Assembly: GCF_040546595.1 (NCBI RefSeq)
Contig: NZ_JBEPOB010000001.1
Coordinates: 1,365,001-1,429,000 of the forward strand
Length of the DNA stretch: 64,000 nucleotides
From: Bosea sp. OAE506
GTDB taxonomy: Bacteria > Pseudomonadota > Alphaproteobacteria > Rhizobiales > Beijerinckiaceae
Direction of reading: 5' to 3'
In this document: one piece after another, positions 48,196 through 56,793 of the stretch
Layout of the letters: each line of letters opens with the position of its first letter
Numbering within the stretch: position 1 is the stretch's first letter
Translations under genes and position numbers: made by a program
Notes under the pieces: model-generated
Database searches by the model: none
What the model was told of the DNA's origin: nothing
What the model saw: only the letters and a program-made list of their open reading frames with translations

Positions 48196-50463
48196 TCAGC
48201 TTGCATGGATCGGGAACGGCACGACATTGCGCGCCGCGGAATTCAAGCACGCGTCAATGGCCTGTGCTAATCCAGCTTGGTCGAATGGCTTGCTGAGACG
48301 TGGCAGCGAAGAACCCGAGGGTAATTCGGCGTAACCAGTCGCCACAAGGATCGGCAGGGTCGGAAGAATGGCCCGGACCGATTCCGCCAATTGCACGCCG
48401 GTCATTTTTGGCATCGCCTGATCCGTGATCAGCAAGTCGAAGCGATGTTCATTGAGCACACTGAGAGCTTCCAAGCCGGATGATGCCTCGTTGACTTGAT
48501 GACCCAAATCCTCAAGCATGGCCACCGCATTCATGCGGACGAGTGCGTCGTCATCGACGACCAAAATGCGCAGCGAGGGAGTCACCGGAACGGCAGGTTG
48601 CGCAGGCCCAGAAGCTTCGACTGGTTGTTCCCCCGCGCGAGCTGCAGGGAGCCAGACCTCTACGGTGGTGCCCTTGCCCCTTTCGCTCAATAGCACCAGC
48701 CGTCCACCCGACTGTTCTGCGAAGCCGTGCACCATCGACAGCCCGAGCCCAGTGCCTTTGCCTACGCCCTTGGTCGTGAAGAACGGCTCTCGTGCTTTGG
48801 CCAAAGTGGCATCGTCCATGCCTTCTCCCTCATCCCTCACAGACAGACGGATATAGCCGTCACCTTCGGCGCGTGGCTGGGCGTCAACCGCATCGACGGC
48901 AATCACGATACGCCCTCCCTCGGGCATGGCGTCGCGAGCGTTCACAACCAGATTCAGAATCGCCATTTCAAGTTGGTTCGCGTCGACAAAAGCCTGGACG
49001 GTTGCAAGCGGGAACTGCGTTAAGACGCTGATTTGTGGGCCAATGGACCTTTGCAGCAAATCTTCCATGCCCCGAACGAGCGCCGGAACGTCGACCACCT
49101 CTGCGCGGAGATCTTGCCGGCGCGCAAAGGAAAGCATTCGCTGTGTGAGCGCCGCGCCGCGTTGCACGCCCTGCAGGGCGTTCTGAACAAGACGTTCGAG
49201 CTTTGGATCAGGAGGGAGCCGTTTTCTGAGCAGGTCTAGATTCCCCATCACCACGGCAAGCAGATTGTTGAAATCGTGAGCAACACCTCCGGTTAGCTGG
49301 CCAACGGCTTCAATTTTTTGAGCCTGCCGGAGGGCTTCTTCAGCTCGTTTTTGCTCCGTGATGTCCAACAACCCTCCAACCACACGGACAAAGTGCCCCT
49401 GCTCGTCGCGTTCGACGCGTTCGGCGACGATCACATCCAGAATGCGACCAGCTCGTGTGACGAACCGATGATGAGCGTTGGGCAGTACACCAGCTTTCAG
49501 GAGGGTGTCCCACTCGACCGCGATCCGGCGACTGGCGGAATTTTCGGTCATAAAGTGAGTGATCGGAGAGCCGATGACCCGGTCGCGACGGTGACCAAGG
49601 AGCTCCAGCCACGCATCACTGACCTGTTCAAGACGGCCGTCGCTGTTGAGTGCATGCAGGGGCACTGGGGTTCCCCGGTAAAGCCTGCGGAATTGCTCTT
49701 CGCTGCGCCGCAGCGCCTCAGCCTCTTTCTCCGCCAGAGCGGCAAAGCGCCGGTCGAAACTGGCAGCGATCAGGCTGAACGCCAGAATGATGAAGGTAAG
49801 GGCGGCGATGGCTGTGGCGAGACTGCCTTGTCCGATCCCGAAATGATCGCCATGCGTTACGGCGGATGGGTGTGTCGTGAACTGTGCAGCGGCCATGGCC
49901 GTGTAGTGCATGCCGGCAATGGCGACGCCCATGATGATCGCGGCCGCGGCCCGCTGTATTGGGCCAGTGTTACTGAAGGCGAGAGCCAATGCGGTTGTCG
50001 CAGCGGCTATCGCAATGAGAACCGAGAGCGCCGCCCAGTCCCACCTGTAGCTCAGGCTGGCTCCCATCTTCATCGCGGCCATGCCGGTGTAGTGCATAGC
50101 GGCAATGCCCAGTCCCATGACGAGACCACTGGCAAGGAGAGCGCCGCGTCCCGAACTAGGTCTCTTGACGATGAAGAAGCCGAACCCAGTTACCACAATC
50201 GGTAACACGAACGAGAAGATCGTCAGCCCGGCATCGTACTCAACTAGAATGCCGGGCATGCTGAAGGACAGCATTGCGATGAAATGCATCGCCCAAATGC
50301 CGCCGCCGAGCGCAACAGCCGCTGTGAGAAGCCAGGCGCGCGATGCCCAGCCTGTGGTCGCCTTAATCCGTCCGGCGAGATCGAGCGCGGCGTACGACGC
50401 CAACGTCGCGATAATCAGGGACAGGGCGACCAGAGAGGCGTTGTGGGTGCCGGTGATCGTCAC
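48196..50463 (-). CDS. Hybrid sensor histidine kinase: MHYT-PAS-kinase-receiver
   Basis: 755 aa from GTG 50463. An MHYT membrane sensor (about 1-240, seven helices) has its motifs at WAMHFIAML, AMHYTGMAAM and GMHYTAMAAA, thought to bind metal or a diatomic gas. A PAS domain (about 270-385) follows, then a HisKA region with GGVAHDFNNLLAVVMGNLDL (phospho-His), an ATPase domain with LNLVVNARDAMPEGG and GTGLGLSMVHGFAEQSGG, and a receiver with LRILVVDDDALVRMNA and LLITDQAMPKMTG. The frame also permits a GTG at 50517; 50463 gives the usual TITGTHN start. No partner response regulator is adjacent downstream. The 260 bases upstream (50464-50724) hold no gene. Confidence 0.93.
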   Translation of the reverse strand: MTITGTHNASLVALSLIIATLASYAALDLAGRIKATTGWASRAWLLTAAVALGGGIWAMHFIAMLSFSMPGILVEYDAGLTIFSFVLPIVVTGFGFFIVKRPSSGRGALLASGLVMGLGIAAMHYTGMAAMKMGASLSYRWDWAALSVLIAIAAATTALALAFSNTGPIQRAAAAIIMGVAIAGMHYTAMAAAQFTTHPSAVTHGDHFGIGQGSLATAIAALTFIILAFSLIAASFDRRFAALAEKEAEALRRSEEQFRRLYRGTPVPLHALNSDGRLEQVSDAWLELLGHRRDRVIGSPITHFMTENSASRRIAVEWDTLLKAGVLPNAHHRFVTRAGRILDVIVAERVERDEQGHFVRVVGGLLDITEQKRAEEALRQAQKIEAVGQLTGGVAHDFNNLLAVVMGNLDLLRKRLPPDPKLERLVQNALQGVQRGAALTQRMLSFARRQDLRAEVVDVPALVRGMEDLLQRSIGPQISVLTQFPLATVQAFVDANQLEMAILNLVVNARDAMPEGGRIVIAVDAVDAQPRAEGDGYIRLSVRDEGEGMDDATLAKAREPFFTTKGVGKGTGLGLSMVHGFAEQSGGRLVLLSERGKGTTVEVWLPAARAGEQPVEASGPAQPAVPVTPSLRILVVDDDALVRMNAVAMLEDLGHQVNEASSGLEALSVLNEHRFDLLITDQAMPKMTGVQLAESVRAILPTLPILVATGYAELPSGSSLPRLSKPFDQAGLAQAIDACLNSAARNVVPFPIHAS

Positions 50464-50724
50464 GAAACACTCGCGTTGGCTCAAAGTGGGCAAACGTTCA
50501 AAACATGCGTCGATCACTCACGCAAGGCGCGCGGCGCAGACGCTGCTGCATGTCTTGAACTGGACGTCTTGTGTTATGGCCGACATCAAAACGCCGCGAC
50601 ATGATCCTTGTTCCGACTTGGCATAGTTCAGACGCCCGTTTGGGGAGAAGGCTGTTCGGTCGGTTAACATCTTGTTCGCGAGCTGGAGCAGTTTTAACAG
50701 CGGATATCGCTGAGGGCCTCGCGC

Positions 50725-51135
50725 ATGCCGAAGTTTCTCATCGTCGATGACAGCGTAATGTTGGGTGACTTGTTTGCGAGTTTCACGCAGCTGTTGGGGT
50801 CATCAAAACGGATGAAATTTTCTCGCTCAACAATGCTGTTGCCTCGGCTGAGGCGGTAAGGCCCCGAAGTCGCCGTGCTCGACTACTGTTTCGGCATGGT
50901 CTCGGAACAGATTTTGTTAGGAGGATCATCGGTGATCAACTACCCGCCGTGCTCTATCTGTTTGAAAGGCCGCTCGGCTATCCTGACAAGCGCGGACGGC
51001 GAGGCATTTGTTGTAAAAGCCAATCGGTTTGAGCGAATTGGCGTTTTGAGGTTGGTCTTGCAAGCACTACGCGTCACAACGGGCATCGAGCCCGCCGGCT
51101 TTAATCCGTTGACCGGTACAAACACTAAGATCGCT
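50725..51135 (+). pseudogene. Decayed response regulator
   Basis: ATG 50725 begins MPKFLIVDDSVMLGDLFASF, a receiver start closely resembling the regulator at 42673-43110. The frame breaks after about 22 codons. Later pieces are found in other frames: AVGVIKTDEIF and ASAEAVRP, EVAVLDYCFGMVSEQIL (phospho-Asp region), LPAVLYLFERPLG and GEAFVVKANRFERIGVLRLV. At least three indels separate them. Confidence 0.75.
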
Positions 51136-51298
51136 CTGTTCGACAATCTGCCTGCTTACCGTAGCGCTAGAGTGAGATGGCTTGCATGAGCCTGAAGGAG
51201 TCGTGCGGCCAACGCATAGTCTCACTGCCGCAGCCGACCCGCAGTTTATCCCCGGCTGGCGAAAAAGGCGCATAACTCTCCCATCGCCGGAGGATGTC

Positions 51299-51400
51299 AT
51301 GCCTGTTTCCGTCACCTACCGCGTCAGTGAGCGCGTCGGCATCGCACTCAATCTGCGCGATATTGCCCTAATGGCCATGTTCTGGTTCGGGCTCGGCTGA
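51299..51400 (+). CDS. Possible very small protein
   Basis: 33 codons from ATG 51299 with GGAGG at 51289-51293 (5-base spacing). It reads MPVSVTYRVSERVGIALNL and ends in a hydrophobic stretch (LMAMFWFGLG). The good ribosome site is the main support. Confidence 0.4.
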   Translation: MPVSVTYRVSERVGIALNLRDIALMAMFWFGLG

Positions 51401-51428
51401 CGCTCCTGCGTCGGCCTCAAGCCGCCGC

Positions 51429-51941
51429 TCATCGGTCGTCCGGAACTCTGTAACGCGCCATGTGAGGCAAAAAGTCCATCTTGCCGAGGCTCAGTCCGGC
51501 ATGGCGCAGCAGCGCATAGGCCATGGTCACGTGGAAGTAGAAGTTCGGCATGATCCAGTCCCGGATATCCTCCTCCGACGACATGAGGAACCGAACGCCG
51601 TTCGGCAAATTCAGATCGACCGGTTCGTCAACGGCGGCCCATTCGGCCGGATCGGACTGTACAATGTGCGAGCGAACGGAAGCGATGCCGGCGCGGACGT
51701 CGGCGAGTGACCTGTAGGCACTTTGCTCAAGGGGCAGGGTCTTTCTCCCGACTTGATTGAGGGCCAACAGCACTTGGTTGAGGGCGATGCGAAATTGCAG
51801 CTCTAGCGGAAACATATCTTCCGTCAGCTTCTCGCCCAGCACCTCATCGGCAATCCCGGCGTCTTGTGCCTTGACGACCAAATGGTCGAGTGTCCCGAGC
51901 ATATCGCTGAACGTCGATCGCGCTGATTGAGCGTAGGACAT
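51429..51941 (-). CDS. DUF1993 family protein
   Basis: 170 aa, helical DinB-like DUF1993 protein: ADEVLGEKLTEDMFPLELQF, then LADVRAGIASVRSHI and the conserved end MPNFYFHVTMAYALLRHAGL plus GKMDFL. Members are often found in stress loci, with no established reaction. The ATG at 51941 starts the conserved domain (MSYAQSARSTFSDML); the extension to 52115 lacks homology. The 360 bases between this gene and the next (51942-52304) hold only its promoter region and no clear gene. Confidence 0.85.
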   Translation of the reverse strand: MSYAQSARSTFSDMLGTLDHLVVKAQDAGIADEVLGEKLTEDMFPLELQFRIALNQVLLALNQVGRKTLPLEQSAYRSLADVRAGIASVRSHIVQSDPAEWAAVDEPVDLNLPNGVRFLMSSEEDIRDWIMPNFYFHVTMAYALLRHAGLSLGKMDFLPHMARYRVPDDR

Positions 51942-52304
51942 AGCGTTTATTTGGCATATCGAGGCGGCGCGCGCTACAGATGATACACGCTTGTTCGGAA
52001 GGCGATGGCTGTCGTTGGCACTAACGTCATGCTTCTCGCTGTATATCTCACGCTGGTCTAGACCGCCGCCAGGTTGGAAGATGAGCGGAGCCGCCAGCGG
52101 GCCGAATCGCTCCATTCCGCTGACGACCTGCCCGCGTACCGGGCGATAGCGCAGGCGGGGAGAAGCTGCAGCAGCAGCCCCAAATATTCAACGCGGTAAA
52201 CTGCCTGGGGTATTCGCGGAGCGGTACGCGCGCCGACCGCAAAAAGGCCGCTGAGCTTTTCGGCGCAGCGGCCTATCGTATGGAGTATCGAGCCCTCCTT
52301 CAGA

Positions 52305-52595
52305 TCAGAAGCGACGGCCATACCCGCGGTCGTAGCCACGCCGGCCGTAAGCCCGCGCATGCGGCGGCGGGCCACCATAGCGACGTCCATAGGCATAGCC
52401 GCGCGGCCCATAGGAGCGACCGTAGCGGCGGCGCTCCTCTCTGACTCGATGCTGCGCCTGCTCGACCCCAGCCGCCTCGGTCGAAGTGGCGGCAGTAGCG
52501 AGGGCGTTTGCGCCAGCTAGCGACGGTGCCGCCATTGCAGGCGCTGTCACAGCGGCGCCGATGGCAACGAGCGTAGCTATTAGAAAGTGTCGCAT
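52305..52595 (-). CDS. Small exported Gly/Arg/Tyr-rich protein
   Basis: 96 aa. A signal peptide (FLIATLVAIGAAVTAPAMA) is followed by an Ala-rich linker and then a basic repeat region with GRSYGPRGYAYGRRYGG and RRGYDRGYGRR. GGGAGAAG precedes the ATG at 52595. Such low-complexity basic proteins are common in Hyphomicrobiales and have no known function. Periplasmic or surface-bound. Confidence 0.7.
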   Translation of the reverse strand: MRHFLIATLVAIGAAVTAPAMAAPSLAGANALATAATSTEAAGVEQAQHRVREERRRYGRSYGPRGYAYGRRYGGPPPHARAYGRRGYDRGYGRRF

Positions 52596-52876
52596 GGACT
52601 TCTCCCGTTGGTTCTTCAGGCCTCAGCGATGGCGGGGCACGCACCAACGGCGGATGAACCGAATAGTCCGATCCCATTCATGTCATGGCGCGATTGCCTT
52701 AAGCGGCAGGCTTCAATCGCCGACCGCTTTAAACGGACCCAAGGCTTTGCTGGCGGGGGTAACGGACGATCGACTAAAGCGGTGAGTGCTGGCTCCAACA
52801 AACGTCTGCCCGCTGATTGTTGTCACATACGCCTATGGGCAAGGCCTAGCGACGCAAGGTCAATCAAGGAACTTTT

Positions 52877-53280
52877 TTAAATCACTTCATGGCCTTCAAC
52901 GACCACTACGGTCATGACGCGGGCGACCGCTACCTCAAGGCCCTCGCGCAGGCCCTCCGCTCGGTTGTTCACCGCCCCTCGACTTAGTTGCGCGTTACGG
53001 CGGCGAGGAATTCGCAGTCCTACTGCCGAACACCGATGCAGACGGATGCGCGAAGGTCGCAGAGCAGCTGAGCGACGCAGTTGCCAGTCTGCGTATCGTC
53101 CACGACCAAAATCCGGCCTGGGGGCGCGTGAGTGTGAGTCTCGGAGGCGCCTCGGCTATTCCGCGACAGGGAGATACGGCGAGGTCTATCGTCAAGGCTG
53201 CAGACGCGGCCCTCTGCATGGCCAAGCATGATGGGCGGAACCAGTTTTATATGGCGCCGCGTGTAGGCATTGCCGCATAG
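52877..53280 (+). pseudogene. Truncated, frameshifted diguanylate cyclase (GGDEF) gene
   Basis: The first part reads [20 protein letters not shown], a substrate-binding stretch of GGDEF domains, and runs to a stop at 52985-52987. Restoring one missing base near 52982 joins it to [20 protein letters not shown] (signature GGEEF), [12 protein letters not shown] and [20 protein letters not shown], ending at TAG 53278-53280. The gene begins in the middle of the domain; no sensor part or start is present. The 280 bases before it (52596-52876) show no gene. Confidence 0.85.
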
Positions 53281-53315
53281 CCCCTGTGACACGGAGTGAT
53301 AGACTACGTGCGCTG

Positions 53316-53368
53316 ATCGAGGACGCCAATAATCCTCATAGAGGTCGAAGAAACGCTACTTAGCGGCA
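53316..53368 (+). pseudogene. Fragment of a response-regulator gene
   Basis: About 50 bases match 45622-45676 inside the regulator at 45598 (shared CCAATAATCCTCAT and GAGGTCGA). It keeps only codons around the acidic pocket and carries a deletion and stops. It follows the GGDEF remnant directly. The 270 bases after it are AT-rich and non-coding. Confidence 0.7.
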
Positions 53369-53637
53369 GCGCCTGCCACCTTTTGATCCGTATCTTGTCG
53401 GTACACATAGGGTGGCCAATGGTTAGCGCCAAGACACGTTACGGATTATAAAAGAATTTCAATCGTGTAACTTGCGTTCAGTAATCATATCTAGATCCAT
53501 CGCTTTAAAATGAATCGATATTAACAGCAGATGAACATGAAAATATGAGAACGTTCATCGATAAAATAGCTTAGCTTGATTATCCAATTGCCGTATGCTC
53601 GGAATTCTCCCAGCACGGTTTTCTGGAGGAGACGTCC

Positions 53638-54057
53638 ATGATCAAAGCATTTGCTATTCTGACGGTCCTCGCAGCTCTTCCCGCAACCGCATTTGCGCAG
53701 CAAAACCCGCAGGGTGCTCAAGGCGGCGCTGCGAGTGGTGCACTGACGGGCGCAGTCGGTGGCGCTGTCGTCGGCGGCCCCGTGGGAGCGGTGGTAGGGG
53801 GCGTCGGCGGCGCAATCGTCGGTGGTATCATCGGTGATAATACGCCGAAGTTTCGCGAGTACGTCGTCACTCAGCGCCGACCGTCGTACACCTATCCCGA
53901 GCCGGTCGTGGTCGGCGGTACCTTACCTCGACAGGGCGTGACGTATTATGATGTGCCGAGCGAGTACGGCAGGACCGAATACCGATACACCGTCGTCAAT
54001 AATCGCACGGTGTTGGTTGACCCTGCTACCGGCCGTATTGTGCAGGTTCTCGATTGA
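53638..54057 (+). CDS. Exported glycine-zipper protein (DUF1236-like)
   Basis: 139 aa paralog of the protein at 43717. The signal peptide is AFAILTVLAALPATAFA. A glycine zipper follows (GGAASGALTGAVGGAVVGG, GAVVGGVGGAIVGGIIGD), then the C-terminal domain with YDVPSEYGRTEYRYTVVNN and GRIVQVLD. GGAGGAG lies 8 bases before the ATG. A strong hairpin follows the gene. Confidence 0.87.
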   Translation: MIKAFAILTVLAALPATAFAQQNPQGAQGGAASGALTGAVGGAVVGGPVGAVVGGVGGAIVGGIIGDNTPKFREYVVTQRRPSYTYPEPVVVGGTLPRQGVTYYDVPSEYGRTEYRYTVVNNRTVLVDPATGRIVQVLD

Positions 54058-54109
54058 GTTCGGGCTGCGCATCGACAGACGTCTGAAATGACTCACTGAA
54101 CGGATTACC

Positions 54110-54143
54110 GCCAAGGTTGACCAGTGCGCTGGTCAGCCTTGGC
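54110..54143 (+). terminator. Hairpin after the second glycine-zipper gene
   Basis: A 15-base stem GCCAAGGTTGACCAG/CTGGTCAGCCTTGGC with one G-T wobble and a TGCG loop, 52 bases after the stop. There is no T-tract, but it is the strongest dyad in this stretch. Confidence 0.6.
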
Positions 54144-54327
54144 AAGCCGGATACCGACCACTTTCCCGACAGTCGGTTTCGCATATCTTGTCATCATGCC
54201 AGCGCAAAATGCTGACTCGTTTCGACGCATGGCGCCGGATAGATAGGTTTAAGAGCGACTGGCTGACTTAGGCTCCTATTAATAATCGCTCCGCATCATC
54301 CCCAAAGCAGTCCTTGGTGAGCGTCGA

Positions 54328-54519
54328 ATGGCACAGTCGAAACCGCTCATTCGAGATGACGATGAGTTTGACGCGGCGCTGGAGCGTATAACCGAGCTGG
54401 TCGAGGCAGATCGGAATTCTCAAGATTTCTTTGAAATGGTCGCTTTAATGCAGGCCACTAAGGATTACTCACGGATTCTGCGGGCAACGCAACCCGAAGA
54501 GGGTCACAGACTCCATTGA
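54328..54519 (+). CDS. Small acidic hypothetical protein
   Basis: 63 aa, reading IRDDDEFDAALERITELVEA then FFEMVALMQATKDYSRILRA. The arrangement recalls the N-terminal helix pair of HigA-type antitoxins, but no helix-turn-helix follows and no toxin gene is adjacent, so this is only a resemblance. Confidence 0.5.
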   Translation: MAQSKPLIRDDDEFDAALERITELVEADRNSQDFFEMVALMQATKDYSRILRATQPEEGHRLH

Positions 54520-54613
54520 ATGGGTGGTTGATGCACCGCCGTTAGCCCACTTTCCAAGATTGGGCTGCGGCGCCTAAATGACCGGGTGCTTATCGAGACA
54601 AGGGCTGGCCGTG

Positions 54614-54958
54614 ATGACGCACGGTGGAAGATACATTGCGGCCAGATGGCTGGCCGCCGTGCTGGTCGCATTGACCGCGACGCAGGCCAAGGCCGTAGAA
54701 CGTCGGAAAGCTGAGTTCCTGCAGGATTACATCACCTGCGAGATGTGGCTGACCCATCATCGCACCTCCGCCATCGAGCTTCACACTGCTGTGGGACGCT
54801 GGATTGTCGATTGGCTTCGAAAAAATTCTCCAAACCGGCTGGCTCACCTCGATGACGCTGTCATCGTCCAGGCGGTTGAGCGCCATTGTGACGCGCTTCC
54901 TGACCAGTCCATCAGCACGGCGGTCTTTCTGTCGGGGCTCAGGTTGCCTGGACCCTGA
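54614..54958 (+). CDS. Small exported protein, HdeA/HdeB-like
   Basis: 114 aa. The signal peptide is RWLAAVLVALTATQAKA. The mature part is helical with two Cys in the spacing of acid-stress chaperones of the HdeA/HdeB type (FLQDYITCEMWLTHH and QAVERHCDALPDQS). The ATG at 54614 is chosen for the signal peptide; the frame opens at 54578. The family assignment is tentative. Periplasmic. Confidence 0.6.
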   Translation: MTHGGRYIAARWLAAVLVALTATQAKAVERRKAEFLQDYITCEMWLTHHRTSAIELHTAVGRWIVDWLRKNSPNRLAHLDDAVIVQAVERHCDALPDQSISTAVFLSGLRLPGP

Positions 54959-55008
54959 CTCCCCCGGCGTTGTGGTTGAACCCGCGCAGGAGAGCTTGGC
55001 GCAATGCG

Positions 55009-55155
55009 CTAGAGCCTCTCGTATTTCTCGTTAATCAGCCGAACCTTGATGTCAGCTTCATCGACGCGCTTGATCACTGTCAAAAAAGCACGCGCGTCAC
55101 TGATGCATTTTTCTAGACTGCCGTCGTCTTTGTACTCCGGTTCGCCGAGGGACAT
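55009..55155 (-). CDS. Possible small hypothetical protein
   Basis: 48 codons from ATG 55155 to TAG 55009. It reads MSLGEPEYKDDGSLEKCISD then ARAFLTVIKRVDEADIKVRL, a charged helical protein with natural composition. No clear ribosome site. Confidence 0.45.
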   Translation of the reverse strand: MSLGEPEYKDDGSLEKCISDARAFLTVIKRVDEADIKVRLINEKYERL

Positions 55156-55191
55156 GCGGCGGCACGTCAGTGCGGTATCGCTTTGTGGGGC

Positions 55192-55386
55192 TTAGACGTC
55201 AGTCCGCGCGTTCTTGATGATTTCCATAATCTGTTTGCTGAGCGCCGGCCCTTCCAATTGCCTCTGATCATAGCCTTCGGCTCTTAGCAGGTTGCGAACT
55301 TCATCAACGGTTCTGCAGGCACCTGCCCGCGCAATCTCAAAGGCGCGCTCAATTGGGCTTTTGTGCGGGTCCATAGCACTAAGCAT
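55192..55386 (-). CDS. Small hypothetical protein
   Basis: 64 aa from ATG 55386 (an ATG at 55374 is also possible). It reads SPIERAFEIARAGACRTVDE, then VRNLLRAEGYDQRQLEGPAL and a Lys-rich end. The pattern of a short helical regulatory protein is typical of conserved alphaproteobacterial hypotheticals. Function unknown. The 250 bases to the next gene (55387-55637) hold nothing clear. Confidence 0.65.
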   Translation of the reverse strand: MLSAMDPHKSPIERAFEIARAGACRTVDEVRNLLRAEGYDQRQLEGPALSKQIMEIIKNARTDV

Positions 55387-55637
55387 ATCCCAGCATGGCG
55401 GGCCTGGCGACAAGCCCTTAAATTGAGCAGGAATTTAAGCAAAACCCAACCTCCGTATCGGCGCGCCAGCATCGCGGTTGGGTCAATCGACGCATCTGGA
55501 ATCAGATAATCCCGAGGCACCGTTAAGGCCAAAATCGATGGCCGGTGGCCCGGAGCGAGATGCGCCATTAGCTAAAGCTGGGCCAGTGCCTAAACCAGGA
55601 CCTCAGAACCAAACGAGTTCAACCGCACAAACTCCGT

Positions 55638-56765
55638 CTATTTCAGCTCGGAGGACCAGCCGAAATCGACATAATCGGCGCGGCTATCATGGCAGATATT
55701 GCCATAGACTTTGAGATAGGAGCTGCGGCGCGCATCGTTGTGATAGATCGCCGCCGGGTCGGCCGTGTCGCGCTCGAATTGGCCGAGGCTTTCCGGGGAG
55801 ATCAGGCTCGGGAGGATGTCGAGGCCCTGGGGCACCGAGCCGCCTTCAAGCCAGTCAGCGGCGTGCTGCGCCAGCGCATAGCCGAAGATCGGCGAGGCGA
55901 GCCCGACGCTGGCCTTGTAGGGCCCGTTTCGCCGCATTTCGGCGATTGCCTCCGGCTCGCCGTCGATCCCCCCGATGAATTGGTCGTCTCTGGCGAGGCC
56001 GGCTTCGCGTAGCGCCGCCAGCGCGCCGAGCACGACCGTGTCGGCGCCGAGCACGACATCGATACGAGAATGCGCCAGAAGGATCGTGCTCATGGTCGCG
56101 TGGCCCCCTGCCTTGTCGACGGTCCTGGGCGAGATGTCGGCGATAATGCGCACGCCCGGTAGGCTCTTGAGCGCGGCGCGGATGGCGACGAAGCGCTGCG
56201 CCAGGAACTGGTTGCTGTCATGGGTCAGCAGCACGACACGGGCTTCGCCTCCCTTGCGCCTCCGGATGTAATCCACGGCGGCTTCGCCCAAAGCTCTGCC
56301 TGTCGCCAGTTGCGGGGCGTTCAGGATGGTGGTGGCCGGCGGCGGAACAATCGATCCGACATAGCCCCCCTGAGCGATGAACTGCCGGACCACAGGAGCG
56401 AGCGTGGCGACGTCGATCGGCGCCACGATCAGGGCACCCGCTCGGTCGGTGAGCGCCTTGTGGACCTGGCCGACCATCGCGCGTGGATCATTGTTGGCCA
56501 GGGCGACCTCGAAGGCGAGGCCCCGCTGCCGCGCCGCCAGCGCCATGCCTTGGGCAGCGCTCTCCACGAATTCGCGCTGGTTGTCTTGGGCGAAGACGAG
56601 GGTCCTGGTCAGCCCGCCCGGAGCCGAGCAGCGCGCCGCGGCAGGATCGAAGGGCGCAAAGCGTCGCGGGGCGGTAATGCCGCGGGCGACCTCCTGCGAA
56701 CGGAGCAGGGCCGGCACCGCCGCCAGCCCAAGCGCACCGAGTACCGCCCTACGTGTAACGCTCAT
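55638..56765 (-). CDS. Periplasmic sugar-binding protein paired with a histidine kinase
   Basis: 375 aa binding protein of the ribose/autoinducer type (Peripla_BP_4). The leader VTRRAVLGALGLAAVPALL indicates export. The mature domain has TRTLVFAQDNQREFVESAAQ, LIVAPIDVATLAPVVRQFIA and VVLGADTVVLGALAALREAG. No ABC permease or ATPase gene is adjacent; instead the gene follows a CHASE3 kinase gene after 28 bases. A sensory rather than transport role is therefore likely, with the liganded protein signalling to the kinase. The frame's extension to 57167 lies inside the kinase gene and is rejected. Confidence 0.88.
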   Translation of the reverse strand: MSVTRRAVLGALGLAAVPALLRSQEVARGITAPRRFAPFDPAAARCSAPGGLTRTLVFAQDNQREFVESAAQGMALAARQRGLAFEVALANNDPRAMVGQVHKALTDRAGALIVAPIDVATLAPVVRQFIAQGGYVGSIVPPPATTILNAPQLATGRALGEAAVDYIRRRKGGEARVVLLTHDSNQFLAQRFVAIRAALKSLPGVRIIADISPRTVDKAGGHATMSTILLAHSRIDVVLGADTVVLGALAALREAGLARDDQFIGGIDGEPEAIAEMRRNGPYKASVGLASPIFGYALAQHAADWLEGGSVPQGLDILPSLISPESLGQFERDTADPAAIYHNDARRSSYLKVYGNICHDSRADYVDFGWSSELK

Positions 56766-56793
56766 CCGCCTGCTCCGATCCCGCCCGGCCAGG

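Noticed and set aside
54328..54519. Toxin-antitoxin module
   Set aside because: The small protein resembles only the first helices of HigA-type antitoxins, has no DNA-binding part and no toxin gene beside it.
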